Shown here piece after piece: positions 56,786 through 64,000 of a stretch of DNA of 64,000 nt. Position numbers and translations under genes: made by a program. The stretch is from the NCBI RefSeq assembly GCF_003063645.1, contig NZ_NESJ01000015.1, positions 62,001 to 126,000 of the forward strand. The letters run 5' to 3'. Every line of letters begins with the position of its first letter. Within the stretch, counting starts at the first letter, position 1. The stretch comes from Limnohabitans sp. 2KL-51. Lineage in GTDB: Bacteria > Pseudomonadota > Gammaproteobacteria > Burkholderiales > Burkholderiaceae_C. Below the pieces are notes generated by a model. The model saw only the letters and a program-made list of their open reading frames with translations, was not told where the DNA came from and ran no database searches.

Positions 56786-58504
56786 ATGCCTTTCGTGAAG
56801 GTGCTTGGAGCTTTGCTGCTGGCGTTGATCGCGGCCGTGCCCATCGGCGCAGCGCTGTTGGCGGTGGGCGCGCAAATGCTGGACGCCTCCGCTTGGCAAG
56901 CCCTGTGGGCCGACCCGCAAACTTGGCGCGCCTGGGGCATGACGCTGTGGACCGGTTTGGCCTCGACCGCGTTGGCGTGGATCACGGTGGCGCATGTGCT
57001 GGCCAGCGGCTTCATCCGCCAACAACTGGGGCGCTGGCTGGCCCATTTGCCTGCTTTGCTGGCCACGCCGCACGCTGCCATGGCCATTGGGCTGGTGCTG
57101 TGGCTCTCGCCCAGCGGCTGGGCGCTGCGGCTGGTGTCGCCGGGCCTCACCGGGTTTGACGCACCGCCGCCCTGGTTCACCACGCAAGACCCGTGGGGCC
57201 TGGGGCTCATCTTGGCGCTGTGGCTCAAAGAAGTGCCGTTTTTGTTGTGGGTGGCCGCCACGCAGATGCAGCGCGAAGACCTGCGCCGCCGCTGGCAAGC
57301 CGAATACGCCCTGGCCCAAACCTTGGGCAGCACCCCCGCACAAGCCTTTGCGCAAATCATCTGGCCCCAACTGGCCCCGCGCCTGCGTTGGCCGCTGCTG
57401 GCGGTGCTGGCCTATGGCCTCACGGTGGTCGACATGGCGCTCATCATTGGCCCCGCCACACCGCCCACCTTGGCCGTGCTTGCCTGGCAATGGCTCAGCG
57501 ATGCCGACCTGCTCACGCAATCGCAAGGCGTGGCGGCGGCGGGGTGGTTGACGTGCACGGTGTTGGTGAGTGGCGTGTTGATGGTGGTGGTGTTGCAAGC
57601 GTTTGCGGCCATGCGTAAATTCGCGAGCAGGGGCAAGCGCCCACGCAGTCAGGCGGCTGATCGGAGGGGCTCGCTCCCACAGAAAACCCCGCCATGGGTT
57701 CTGCATTTTTGTAGGAGGCTGCCCCTGCCGTCGAATGTCATGTGGACCACCCTCCTCAGCACCTACGCCGCTGTCTGGTTCGCCCTGACCGTGGGCAGTG
57801 TCTCGGGCGTGTGGCCTTTCCCCCAAGTGTGGCCCGAGCTGTGGACGCTGGGCGCCTGGCAACAAGTGGCCAGCAGCGCGCACACCGTGTGGACCACCTT
57901 GGGCCTGGGCGTGGTATCGGCCAGTGTGTGTTTGCTGTGGTCGGTGGCCTGGCTGGAGCTGGCCCCCCGCCGCTGGCAGCAGGCCCTGCAACCCTGGTTC
58001 TTGTTGCCGCTGGTCTTGCCATCGGTGCTGTGGGTGGTGGGCTTGTACAGCCTGGCGCTGCACACCCGCCTCGAAGGCCAATGGCTGGGCCTGAGCCTGG
58101 CGCACGCGGTCATGGTCTTGCCCTATGTGCTGCTGGCGCTGGTGCCCGCATATCAGGCGGTGGAACCGCGCCAAGCCGCACTGGTGGCCAGCTTGGGCCA
58201 TGGCCGCTGGGTGTATCTGTGGCGCGTGAAGTGGCCTTTGCTAAAACGCGCCATCGCCTCGGCCTGGGCCGTGGGCTTTGCGGTCAGCGTGGCGCAATAC
58301 CTGCCCACGCTCTATGTGGGCGCGGGCCGCTTTACCACCGTCACCACCGAAGCCGTCACCTTGGCTGCGGGCGCGCAACGCTCGCTCATGAGTGCCTACG
58401 CCGCGCTGCAAATGCTCTTGCCCATCGCCGCCTTTGCGCTGGCCGCGTGGCTGGGCAGGCCCCGCCGATTTGAGAAGTTCGCCCCCATGAAAGCCACACC
58501 ATGA
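56786..58504 (+). CDS. ABC transporter permease, two-module (YnjC-like), with repeat-derived linker
   Basis: 572 residues with two BPD-transport modules, each having an EAA-type loop (AEYALAQTLGSTPAQAFAQIIWPQLAP near residue 170 and AALVASLGHGRWVYLWRVKWPLLKRA near 470). Twelve or so spans. The linker between modules (about residues 278-317) is encoded by REP-like inverted repeats and is basic and low in hydrophobicity, unlike its surroundings. The frame stays open throughout. Starts 1 base after the ynjB-like stop and overlaps the ATPase gene by 4 bases. Confidence 0.88.
   Translation: MPFVKVLGALLLALIAAVPIGAALLAVGAQMLDASAWQALWADPQTWRAWGMTLWTGLASTALAWITVAHVLASGFIRQQLGRWLAHLPALLATPHAAMAIGLVLWLSPSGWALRLVSPGLTGFDAPPPWFTTQDPWGLGLILALWLKEVPFLLWVAATQMQREDLRRRWQAEYALAQTLGSTPAQAFAQIIWPQLAPRLRWPLLAVLAYGLTVVDMALIIGPATPPTLAVLAWQWLSDADLLTQSQGVAAAGWLTCTVLVSGVLMVVVLQAFAAMRKFASRGKRPRSQAADRRGSLPQKTPPWVLHFCRRLPLPSNVMWTTLLSTYAAVWFALTVGSVSGVWPFPQVWPELWTLGAWQQVASSAHTVWTTLGLGVVSASVCLLWSVAWLELAPRRWQQALQPWFLLPLVLPSVLWVVGLYSLALHTRLEGQWLGLSLAHAVMVLPYVLLALVPAYQAVEPRQAALVASLGHGRWVYLWRVKWPLLKRAIASAWAVGFAVSVAQYLPTLYVGAGRFTTVTTEAVTLAAGAQRSLMSAYAALQMLLPIAAFALAAWLGRPRRFEKFAPMKATP
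57616..57737. repeat. REP-like palindromic repeat inside the permease gene
   Basis: ATTCGCGAGCAGGGGCAAGC (about 57619-57638) and GCTGCCCCTGCCGTCGAAT (about 57718-57736) are imperfect inverted copies; a second palindrome GGAGGGGCTCGCTCCCAC lies at about 57663-57680. TTTTTGTAGGAG at about 57706 resembles the ends of the dispersed repeat at 10759 and 46091. The element encodes about 40 codons in frame. Confidence 0.7.
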
Positions 58505-59232
58505 CCGACACCACAAAAGATGCCGTGCATCACGGCATGAACGGCGGCCTTCACGTTCACATTGAACGCTTGGGCAGCGAACGCCACGCGCTGGTGAGCA
58601 GCCTGCGCCTGCATGTACCGCCCGGCGAGATCCTCACGCTCATGGGCCCGAGTGGCTGTGGCAAAAGCTCGGTGCTCGCGTCCATAGCGGGCACGCTGGC
58701 CAGCGTGTCCGAAGGGCTGCAGCCCCTGCAATTGCAAGGCTCGGTGCAACTGAATGGCCGCGAACTTGCGCATCTGCCAACGCACCAACGCGGCGTGGGC
58801 CTGGTGTTTCAAGACGCCTTGCTCTTCCCGCACATGACGGTGGCCGAGAACCTGCTGTTTGCTGTGCCCGCCAATGACGTCAGGGGCAACAAGGGCAGCA
58901 CCGCGCAACGCCAAGCCCGCGTGCAACAAGCGCTGCAAGAAGCCGAGCTGATCGACATGGGCAATCGCGACCCGTCCACGCTCTCGGGCGGGCAGCGTGC
59001 GCGGGTGGCGCTCATGCGCGCATTGTTGGCCGAACCGCAAGCGCTGTTGCTCGATGAGCCATTTTCCAAACTCGACGCCGCCTTGCGCGCCCAGCTGCGC
59101 CCGTGGGTGTTTGCGCATGTGCGCGAGCGGCGCATCCCGGTGGTGCTGGTCACGCACGACGAACAAGACGTGGCCGACCCGCAGCGCGTGCTGCACTTGC
59201 GCGCCACCGAAGAAAGCCCAACCCATGTTTGA
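58501..59232 (+). CDS. ABC transporter ATP-binding protein (YnjD-like)
   Basis: 243 residues. Walker A GPSGCGKSS near residue 48, Q-loop in VFQDALLFPHMTVAENLL, signature LSGGQRARVALMRALLAEPQALLLDEPFS (Walker B included), and the switch His in VTHDEQD. Powers the YnjBC-like importer. ATG overlaps the permease stop by 4 bases, and its own stop overlaps the next gene by 8 bases. Confidence 0.93.
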   Translation: MTDTTKDAVHHGMNGGLHVHIERLGSERHALVSSLRLHVPPGEILTLMGPSGCGKSSVLASIAGTLASVSEGLQPLQLQGSVQLNGRELAHLPTHQRGVGLVFQDALLFPHMTVAENLLFAVPANDVRGNKGSTAQRQARVQQALQEAELIDMGNRDPSTLSGGQRARVALMRALLAEPQALLLDEPFSKLDAALRAQLRPWVFAHVRERRIPVVLVTHDEQDVADPQRVLHLRATEESPTHV

Positions 59233-59845
59233 CCGCCACGCCCAAACCCTCTTGCGCCCCGCGCTCACCGCCGCCGCACGCGGCTTGGTGCGCGCAGGCA
59301 TCAGCGCCGACGCGCTGACCTGGCTGGGCTTTGCCATCGGCATGGCCGCCGCCGTGGCCATTGCGCTGCAAGCGTGGTGGTGGGGCTTGGCGCTGCTGCT
59401 GGCCTCGCGCTTGCTCGACGGCCTGGACGGCAGCGTGGCCCGCCTGACCCAGCCCACCGACGCGGGCGGCTTCCTGGACATCGCACTCGACTTCGTGTTC
59501 TACGCCGCCAGCCCCCTGGCTTTTGCGGTGGCCAACCCCAGCGCCAACGCATTGCCAGCGGCCGTACTGCTGGCCAGCTTCATCGGCACCGGCAGCAGCT
59601 TTTTGGCCTTCGCGGTGCTGGCCGAAAAACGCGGCCTGAAGGACACCGCCTTGCCAGGCAAAAGCTTTTACTTCTTAGGCGGCCTGACCGAAGCCACCGA
59701 GACCATCACCGTCTTCGCCGCCATGTGCATCTGGCCTGAACACTTTGCGGTGTTGGCTTATGGGTTTGCGGGGTTGTGTGCGATCACCACGGGGATGCGG
59801 GTGGTGTGGGGCTATAGACGGCTTCAAGCCAGAAACAGTTCCTGA
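59225..59845 (+). CDS. CDP-alcohol phosphatidyltransferase family protein (YnjF-like)
   Basis: 206 residues, several membrane spans. The catalytic motif D-G-x2-A-R-x8-G-x3-D-x3-D is complete in DGSVARLTQPTDAGGFLDIALD. Transfers a phosphatidyl group from CDP-diacylglycerol to an alcohol; the alcohol is unknown. In E. coli ynjF ends the ynjABCDEF set, and the same coupling with ynjBCD-like genes is seen here. The start at 59225 overlaps the ATPase gene. Confidence 0.88.
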   Translation: MFDRHAQTLLRPALTAAARGLVRAGISADALTWLGFAIGMAAAVAIALQAWWWGLALLLASRLLDGLDGSVARLTQPTDAGGFLDIALDFVFYAASPLAFAVANPSANALPAAVLLASFIGTGSSFLAFAVLAEKRGLKDTALPGKSFYFLGGLTEATETITVFAAMCIWPEHFAVLAYGFAGLCAITTGMRVVWGYRRLQARNSS

Positions 59846-59911
59846 CGCAGGCTGTAACCTGTCATCTTGTGGCGGCGAATCATCAATCAGCAGCTGTTCA
59901 CTGTTTAAATC

Positions 59912-62101
59912 ATGGGGTCATCCTGGAGCTTTCATCTCATGCGCTTTCGTCAAACTGTTTTGTTGCTCTTGCTGGCGCTGGCCATCGGTGCATTTGTCGC
60001 GCTGGAGCTCGGGCGCTACTTGAGCTTTGACCAGCTCAAAGCCAGCCAGGCGAGTTTTGCTCAGCTGCACGCCGAGCAGCCGCTCACGGTGGCGGCGGTG
60101 TATTTCCTGATCTATGTGCTGGCGACAGCGCTGTCCATTCCGGGGGCGGTGATCATCACCTTGGCGGGTGGGGCTATTTTTGGCTTGTGGCAGGGTTTGT
60201 TGATCGTGTCCTTTGCGTCCACCGTGGGCGCGACCTTGGCGTTTTTAGCGTCGCGCTTTTTGTTGCGCGACTGGGTGGAGGCACGCTTTGGTCAGCGCCT
60301 GACCGACATCAACGCGGGTGTGAACCGCGAGGGCGCGTTTTACCTTTTCACCTTGCGCTTGATCCCAGTGGTGCCGTTCTTCTTGATCAACCTGCTCATG
60401 GGCCTGACCCGCATGAAGGTGTGGACGTATTACTGGGTCAGCCAGATCGGCATGCTGGCGGGCACGGCGGTGTATGTGAACGCGGGCACGCAGCTGGCGC
60501 AGCTCGATTCGGTGAAGGGCATCTTGAGCCCTGCGCTCTTGGGCAGCTTTGTGCTGCTGGGCATCTTCCCGCTGATCGCGCGCCGCATTGTGGCCGCTGT
60601 GCAAAAGCGCAAGGTCTACGCCCGTTGGGCCGACCAGCGCCCCAAGACCTTTGACCGCAACCTGATCGTCATCGGCGGCGGCGCGGGCGGTTTGGTCAGC
60701 GCCTACATCGCCGCAGCCGTCAAGGCCAAGGTCACGCTGATCGAGGCGCACAAGATGGGTGGCGACTGCTTGAACTATGGCTGTGTGCCGAGCAAAGCGC
60801 TGATCAAAAGTGCAAAGCTCGCGCACCAGATGCGCCACGCGTCGAACTACGGCCTGAGCGATGCGGCCCCGAGCTTCAGCTTCAAAGCGGTGATGCAGCG
60901 CGTGCACGACGTGATTGCCGCCATCGAGCCGCACGACAGCATCGAGCGTTACACCGGCTTGGGCGTGGAGGTGTTGCAGGGTTTCGGCAAACTGGTGAAC
61001 CCGTGGACGGTGGAGGTGGCGTTGAACGACGGCACAACCCAACGCTTGACGGCCCGCTGCATCGTGATCGCTGCCGGTGCCCGCCCCTTTGTGCCGCCGC
61101 TGCCTGGCTTGGACGATGTGGGCTACGTGAACAGCGACACCCTATGGGACGAATTTTCCAAGCTCGATGAAGTGCCCAAGCGTTTGGTGGTGCTGGGCGG
61201 TGGGCCGATTGGTTGCGAGTTGGCACAAAGCTTTGCGCGACTGGGCTCGCACGTTACCCAAGTGGAAATGGGCGCACGCATCATGGTGCGCGAAGACGAA
61301 GAGGTGAGTGAACTCGCCAAAGCTTCATTGGAGGCCGACGGCGTACAAGTGCTCACCGGGCATAAAGCGCTGCGTTGCGAGCTGGTGGACGGCGAAAAGA
61401 CCCTGGTGGTTGAACACGCTGGCGCAGAACAATGCATCGTGTTTGACCAGTTGCTGTGCGCGGTGGGCCGCGTGGCGCGTTTGCAGGGTTACGGCCTCGA
61501 AGACTTGGGCATCCCCACGCACCGTACGGTGCAGACCAACGAGTACCTGCAAACCATTTACCCCAACATCTACGCCGCTGGCGACGTGGCAGGGCCGTTC
61601 CAGTTCACCCACACCGCTGCGCACCAAGCTTGGTACGCGGCAGTCAACGCGCTGTTTGGCGAGTGGAAGCTGTTCAAGGCCGACTACTCGGTGATTCCGT
61701 GGGCCACTTTCATTGACCCCGAGGTGGCGCGGGTGGGCCTGAACGAGCAAGAAGCCAAAGAAAAGAATATCCCGTATGAAGTGACAAAGTACGGCATCGA
61801 CGATCTGGACCGCGCCATTGCGGACAGCGAAGCACACGGTTATGTGAAGGTGCTCACGGTGCCGGGCAAAGACAAAATTTTGGGTGTGACCATCGTGGGT
61901 GCACACGCGGCAGACTTGCTGGCCGAATACGTGCTGGCCATGAAACACGGCCTGGGCTTGAACAAAATCTTGGGCACCATCCACACCTACCCCACGATGT
62001 CGGAGGCCAACAAATTCGCCGCAGGTGAATGGAAACGCGCCCATGCGCCGCAGAAGTTGCTGGCCTGGGTGAAGAAATACCATGATTGGCGGCGTGGATG
62101 A
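59912..62101 (+). CDS. Fusion: VTT/TVP38-type membrane domain plus FAD pyridine-nucleotide disulfide oxidoreductase
   Basis: 729 residues. The first 230 residues are a VTT (DedA/TMEM64-type) membrane domain: LATALSIPGAVIITLAGGAIFGLWQG and RLIPVVPFFLINLLMGLTRMK. From about residue 250 follows a dihydrolipoamide-dehydrogenase-like flavoprotein: IVIGGGAGGLVSAYIAAA, redox disulfide GGDCLNYGCVPSKALI, second nucleotide fold VVLGGGPIGCELAQSFARLG and the C-terminal interface with HTYPTMSEA. The redox domain faces the cytoplasm. The start could also be ATG 59939. Substrate unknown. Confidence 0.9.
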   Translation: MGSSWSFHLMRFRQTVLLLLLALAIGAFVALELGRYLSFDQLKASQASFAQLHAEQPLTVAAVYFLIYVLATALSIPGAVIITLAGGAIFGLWQGLLIVSFASTVGATLAFLASRFLLRDWVEARFGQRLTDINAGVNREGAFYLFTLRLIPVVPFFLINLLMGLTRMKVWTYYWVSQIGMLAGTAVYVNAGTQLAQLDSVKGILSPALLGSFVLLGIFPLIARRIVAAVQKRKVYARWADQRPKTFDRNLIVIGGGAGGLVSAYIAAAVKAKVTLIEAHKMGGDCLNYGCVPSKALIKSAKLAHQMRHASNYGLSDAAPSFSFKAVMQRVHDVIAAIEPHDSIERYTGLGVEVLQGFGKLVNPWTVEVALNDGTTQRLTARCIVIAAGARPFVPPLPGLDDVGYVNSDTLWDEFSKLDEVPKRLVVLGGGPIGCELAQSFARLGSHVTQVEMGARIMVREDEEVSELAKASLEADGVQVLTGHKALRCELVDGEKTLVVEHAGAEQCIVFDQLLCAVGRVARLQGYGLEDLGIPTHRTVQTNEYLQTIYPNIYAAGDVAGPFQFTHTAAHQAWYAAVNALFGEWKLFKADYSVIPWATFIDPEVARVGLNEQEAKEKNIPYEVTKYGIDDLDRAIADSEAHGYVKVLTVPGKDKILGVTIVGAHAADLLAEYVLAMKHGLGLNKILGTIHTYPTMSEANKFAAGEWKRAHAPQKLLAWVKKYHDWRRG

Positions 62102-62853
62102 AACTGTTTTTGAAGCCCGCTCATACCCTGCTGGCGCTGGGATGGGCCTTCGTTGCCGTGTCGGCTGTGGCGCAAAGCCTTTCGCCATTGGTTCCACTCG
62201 AAGGGGCCGCGGCCAGCCCATGGCGGTTTGTGGGCTTCCCCAAATCCAAGGCCGACATCCCGCCCACGCGCTTTGAATTGGCCGAGGTGCAAGGCGAGCG
62301 GGCGCTGAGGGTCAGCACCCGCGCTTCGTATGGCACCTGGGTGCACGACCTGTCCAATGTCAACCCGGGCCGACTGCAATGGCACTGGCGGCTGGACCAG
62401 CCGCTCGCGGGCGGCAAAGGTGTGGCCGACATCTTGACCAAAGCCGGAGACGACGCCGCCCTCAAGGTCTGCGTCATGTTTGACCATTCGCTGGACCGCG
62501 TGCCATTTGCCCAGCGCACCTTGTTGCGCATTGCCCGCACCGTGAGTGGCGAAGACCTGCCAGCCGCCACGCTTTGCTATGTGTGGGACAGCGTGCACCC
62601 TGCGGGCCTGCACGGCGCCAACCCCTACACCCAGCGCGTGCGCTTCATCACGTTGCAAGGCAAGGGCGCGCCTTTGGCCCAGTGGCAAATCGAAACCCGC
62701 GACGTGGCCGCCGACTTTGCGAACTTGTTTGCCGATGAACTGCTCGCAGGGGCAGGTGTTCCCAAAGTGCGTGCGGTGCTGATCGGGGCCGACAGCGATA
62801 ACACCGGCGCTCAAAGCGTGGGTTGGGTTCGTGGCCTTCAGTGGCAACCCTAG
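62098..62853 (+). CDS. DUF3047 domain protein
   Basis: 251 residues with a signal peptide (LLALGWAFVAVSAVAQ). The body (YGTWVHDLSNVNPGRLQWHWRLDQPLAGG, VKVCVMFDHSL-type strand, ATLCYVWDSVHPAG, VKVRAVLIGADSDNTGAQS) is DUF3047, a periplasmic beta-rich domain of unknown function. ATG overlaps the stop of the fusion gene by 4 bases, so it ends the operon that began with the transporter. Confidence 0.85.
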   Translation: MKLFLKPAHTLLALGWAFVAVSAVAQSLSPLVPLEGAAASPWRFVGFPKSKADIPPTRFELAEVQGERALRVSTRASYGTWVHDLSNVNPGRLQWHWRLDQPLAGGKGVADILTKAGDDAALKVCVMFDHSLDRVPFAQRTLLRIARTVSGEDLPAATLCYVWDSVHPAGLHGANPYTQRVRFITLQGKGAPLAQWQIETRDVAADFANLFADELLAGAGVPKVRAVLIGADSDNTGAQSVGWVRGLQWQP

Positions 62854-62880
62854 ACCGCCATTTCTGTCAAGCGATCAGGC

Positions 62881-63630
62881 TCAGGTGTGGCCCAAAGCCT
62901 GTGACAGGGCGGCGGCTTCTTTGACCAACACGGCACCGAACTGCCGCACTTTGTCTTCTTTGAGGCGGGCACCCGGCCCAAACACGGCGATGGAGCCAGC
63001 CACTTGTCCATGGCTGTTGAAGAACGGTGAAGCAATGGCCACGGCCCCTTCAATCAAGGCGTTTTTGCTGGTGGCGTAGCCCCGTTTCCTGATTTGGCGC
63101 AGCTCTTGCGCCAAGCGCATCGGGTCTAGGTTCAGGCCTTCGGCATAACGCTCGATCGCCTCAATCGAGGTGTTGGCATGTGCCAGGATGACCTGGCCAC
63201 TGGCCCCCAAAACAATGCGTTCTTGGTAACCCACACCCCTTTTGAAGCTCAGCGCCTGCGGGCTGGGTAACTCGGCAACGCACAGGCGCATGTTGCCTTG
63301 TGGCACAAAAAGGGCCACGGTTTCTTGGGTGGCTTCCCACACGCGTTGCATGATGGCTTGTCCCACCGAAGAGATGTTCAGGCCCGACGACCACACATGG
63401 GTCAACTGGCCGACGGCAGGTCCCAGCCTGAACCTCTGGGGATCGCCCGAGGACACCACAAAACCTGAATGCACCAGCGTTTGCAGCAATCGGTACAAGG
63501 TAGGCCGACTCAAGGGGACGCGCTCGAGCAATTGCGCGGCGCTCAGTTCGTGCTCGTTCACCGAGAACGCTTTCAAAATGTCCAAAGCCCGTTCAACGGC
63601 CCGGACGCCATCGCCGCTGCTGGTGCTCAT
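62881..63630 (-). CDS. IclR-family transcriptional regulator
   Basis: 249 residues. N-terminal winged helix (RAVERALDILKAFSVNEHELSAAQLLERVPLSRPTLYRLLQTLVHSGFV) and C-terminal IclR effector domain (GASGQVILAHA, RGYATSKNALIEGAVAIASPFF). ATG 63630 begins MSTSSGDGVRAVERAL; the frame is open further upstream but not conserved. Divergent from a Rieske oxygenase gene, which it probably controls. Confidence 0.92.
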   Translation of the reverse strand: MSTSSGDGVRAVERALDILKAFSVNEHELSAAQLLERVPLSRPTLYRLLQTLVHSGFVVSSGDPQRFRLGPAVGQLTHVWSSGLNISSVGQAIMQRVWEATQETVALFVPQGNMRLCVAELPSPQALSFKRGVGYQERIVLGASGQVILAHANTSIEAIERYAEGLNLDPMRLAQELRQIRKRGYATSKNALIEGAVAIASPFFNSHGQVAGSIAVFGPGARLKEDKVRQFGAVLVKEAAALSQALGHT

Positions 63631-63650
63631 GCCAAAACCCTTCAAAACCT

Positions 63651-63677
63651 TGTGTGTCCCGTGTGTATCGTGTGTCC
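63651..63677. promoter_or_regulatory. Triple 9-base direct repeat upstream of the IclR gene
   Basis: TGTGTGTCC, CGTGTGTAT and CGTGTGTCC follow each other with a period of 9 bases. Possibly an iteron-like binding array for the IclR protein, or a simple low-complexity GT-rich stretch. Confidence 0.3.
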
Positions 63678-63725
63678 GTCTGGTGGACAACATTATCATT
63701 TTATGGACCGCTGCACAGTTGAGCA

Positions 63726-63740
63726 TGACTGTGACAGTCA
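63726..63740. promoter_or_regulatory. Inverted repeat before the Rieske gene, candidate IclR operator
   Basis: TGACTG-TGA-CAGTCA is a 6-3-6 perfect dyad, 28 bases before the oxygenase ATG in the divergent spacer. IclR proteins bind such short palindromes. Confidence 0.4.
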
Positions 63741-63767
63741 CTTATTCAAGCCAAGGAGACGTTTTTC

Positions 63768-64000
63768 ATGAACAAGGACATGTCTGAAACCCTGATCCGT
63801 GTGGGCCCCGGCACGCGCATGGGCAACCTGATGCGGCGCTACTGGGTGCCTGCTTTGACCAGCAGCGAAATCGAGCTGGCCGACGGTCCGCAAGTGCGCA
63901 TCGAGTTGTTGGGCGAAAAGCTGCTGGCATTTCGCAACACCGATGGCCAAGCCTGCATGATCGGTGAGTTTTGTTCGCACCGCGGTGTCTCGCTGTACTT
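63768..64000 (+). CDS. Rieske [2Fe-2S] aromatic-ring oxygenase alpha subunit, 3'-truncated by window
   Basis: The first 77 residues are present: SETLIRVGPGTRMGNLMRRYWVPALTSSEIE, the start of phthalate-dioxygenase-like Rieske subunits, and the first iron-sulfur ligand pair C-x-H in EFCSHRGVSL. RBS AAGGAGA lies 8 bases before the ATG. The gene continues beyond the end of the window. Likely controlled by the divergent IclR regulator; a dihydroxylating or O-demethylating role is possible. Confidence 0.9.
   Translation, partial: MNKDMSETLIRVGPGTRMGNLMRRYWVPALTSSEIELADGPQVRIELLGEKLLAFRNTDGQACMIGEFCSHRGVSLY

Noticed and set aside
63651-63677. Short CRISPR-like array
   Set aside because: Units are only 9 bases, contiguous and without spacers; no Cas genes in the window.

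Overview
The window looks like a chromosomal segment of a Burkholderiales betaproteobacterium, most likely of the family Comamonadaceae (Limnohabitans, Rhodoferax or Polaromonas-like). This is inferred from the high G+C, tightly packed genes, several Bug-type (tripartite tricarboxylate) binding proteins, a methionine synthase gene without its homocysteine domain behind an SAH riboswitch, and the mix of YaeQ, type-2 ArgC, TAXI-TRAP and HutF genes. No tRNA, rRNA, CRISPR array, insertion sequence or plasmid/phage module was found. Start sites are inferred by eye from ribosome binding sites, overlaps and family N-termini. No database search was possible.

Region 1 (1-10717) is a catabolic cluster: an aldehyde dehydrogenase with an apparent frameshift, a porin, an SDR dehydrogenase, a CxPSR sulfatase/phosphonate-monoester-hydrolase-like enzyme, a second aldehyde dehydrogenase, a VOC protein and a Bug receptor. 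A LysR regulator lies divergent from a flavin aromatic hydroxylase. Region 2 (10718-15270) holds a dispersed repeat, an SbtA-like bicarbonate transporter coupled to an unknown zinc-ribbon protein, a divergent CbbR/CmpR-like LysR, and an AAA ATPase bracketed by copies of the lysR 3' end. A glycosyltransferase-like gene follows.

Region 3 (16498-26255) is the most system-like part. An Fe-S photolyase/cryptochrome with DUF2256 is divergent from an overlapping run: glutathione peroxidase, FAD oxidoreductase, DUF1365, Cfa-type methyltransferase, chalcone-isomerase-like protein, MFS permease, DUF3833 lipoprotein, SDR and an NTF2-like protein. The content resembles the singlet-oxygen stress regulon of Rhodobacter and suggests lipid modification under light stress. 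Region 4 (26287-31588) has a ModA-like protein, two Bug receptors, an FAH-family hydrolase, an FCD/GntR regulator and a GST.

Region 5 (31745-47323) is mostly housekeeping: purB, yaeQ, argC, sucC-sucD (with two tandem hairpins between them), terC, a pilin gene beside a PglL/O-antigen-ligase-type gene, a NarL-type response regulator, an SAH riboswitch with a readable expression platform in front of metH, a LemA-TPM-TPM trio and a DUF6352-type gene. Region 6 (47334-53007) is one operon joining a TAXI-type TRAP transporter to hutD and hutF. Region 7 (53194-62853) carries a LysR, a DAO-type oxidase, a YnjBCD-like ABC transporter with a YnjF-like CDP-alcohol phosphatidyltransferase, a VTT-flavoprotein fusion and DUF3047. 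The permease there carries an in-frame insert made of REP-like repeat DNA. The window ends with an IclR regulator divergent from the start of a Rieske oxygenase gene. No gene-free stretch exceeds 300 bases; the longest is about 294 bases (29965-30258).
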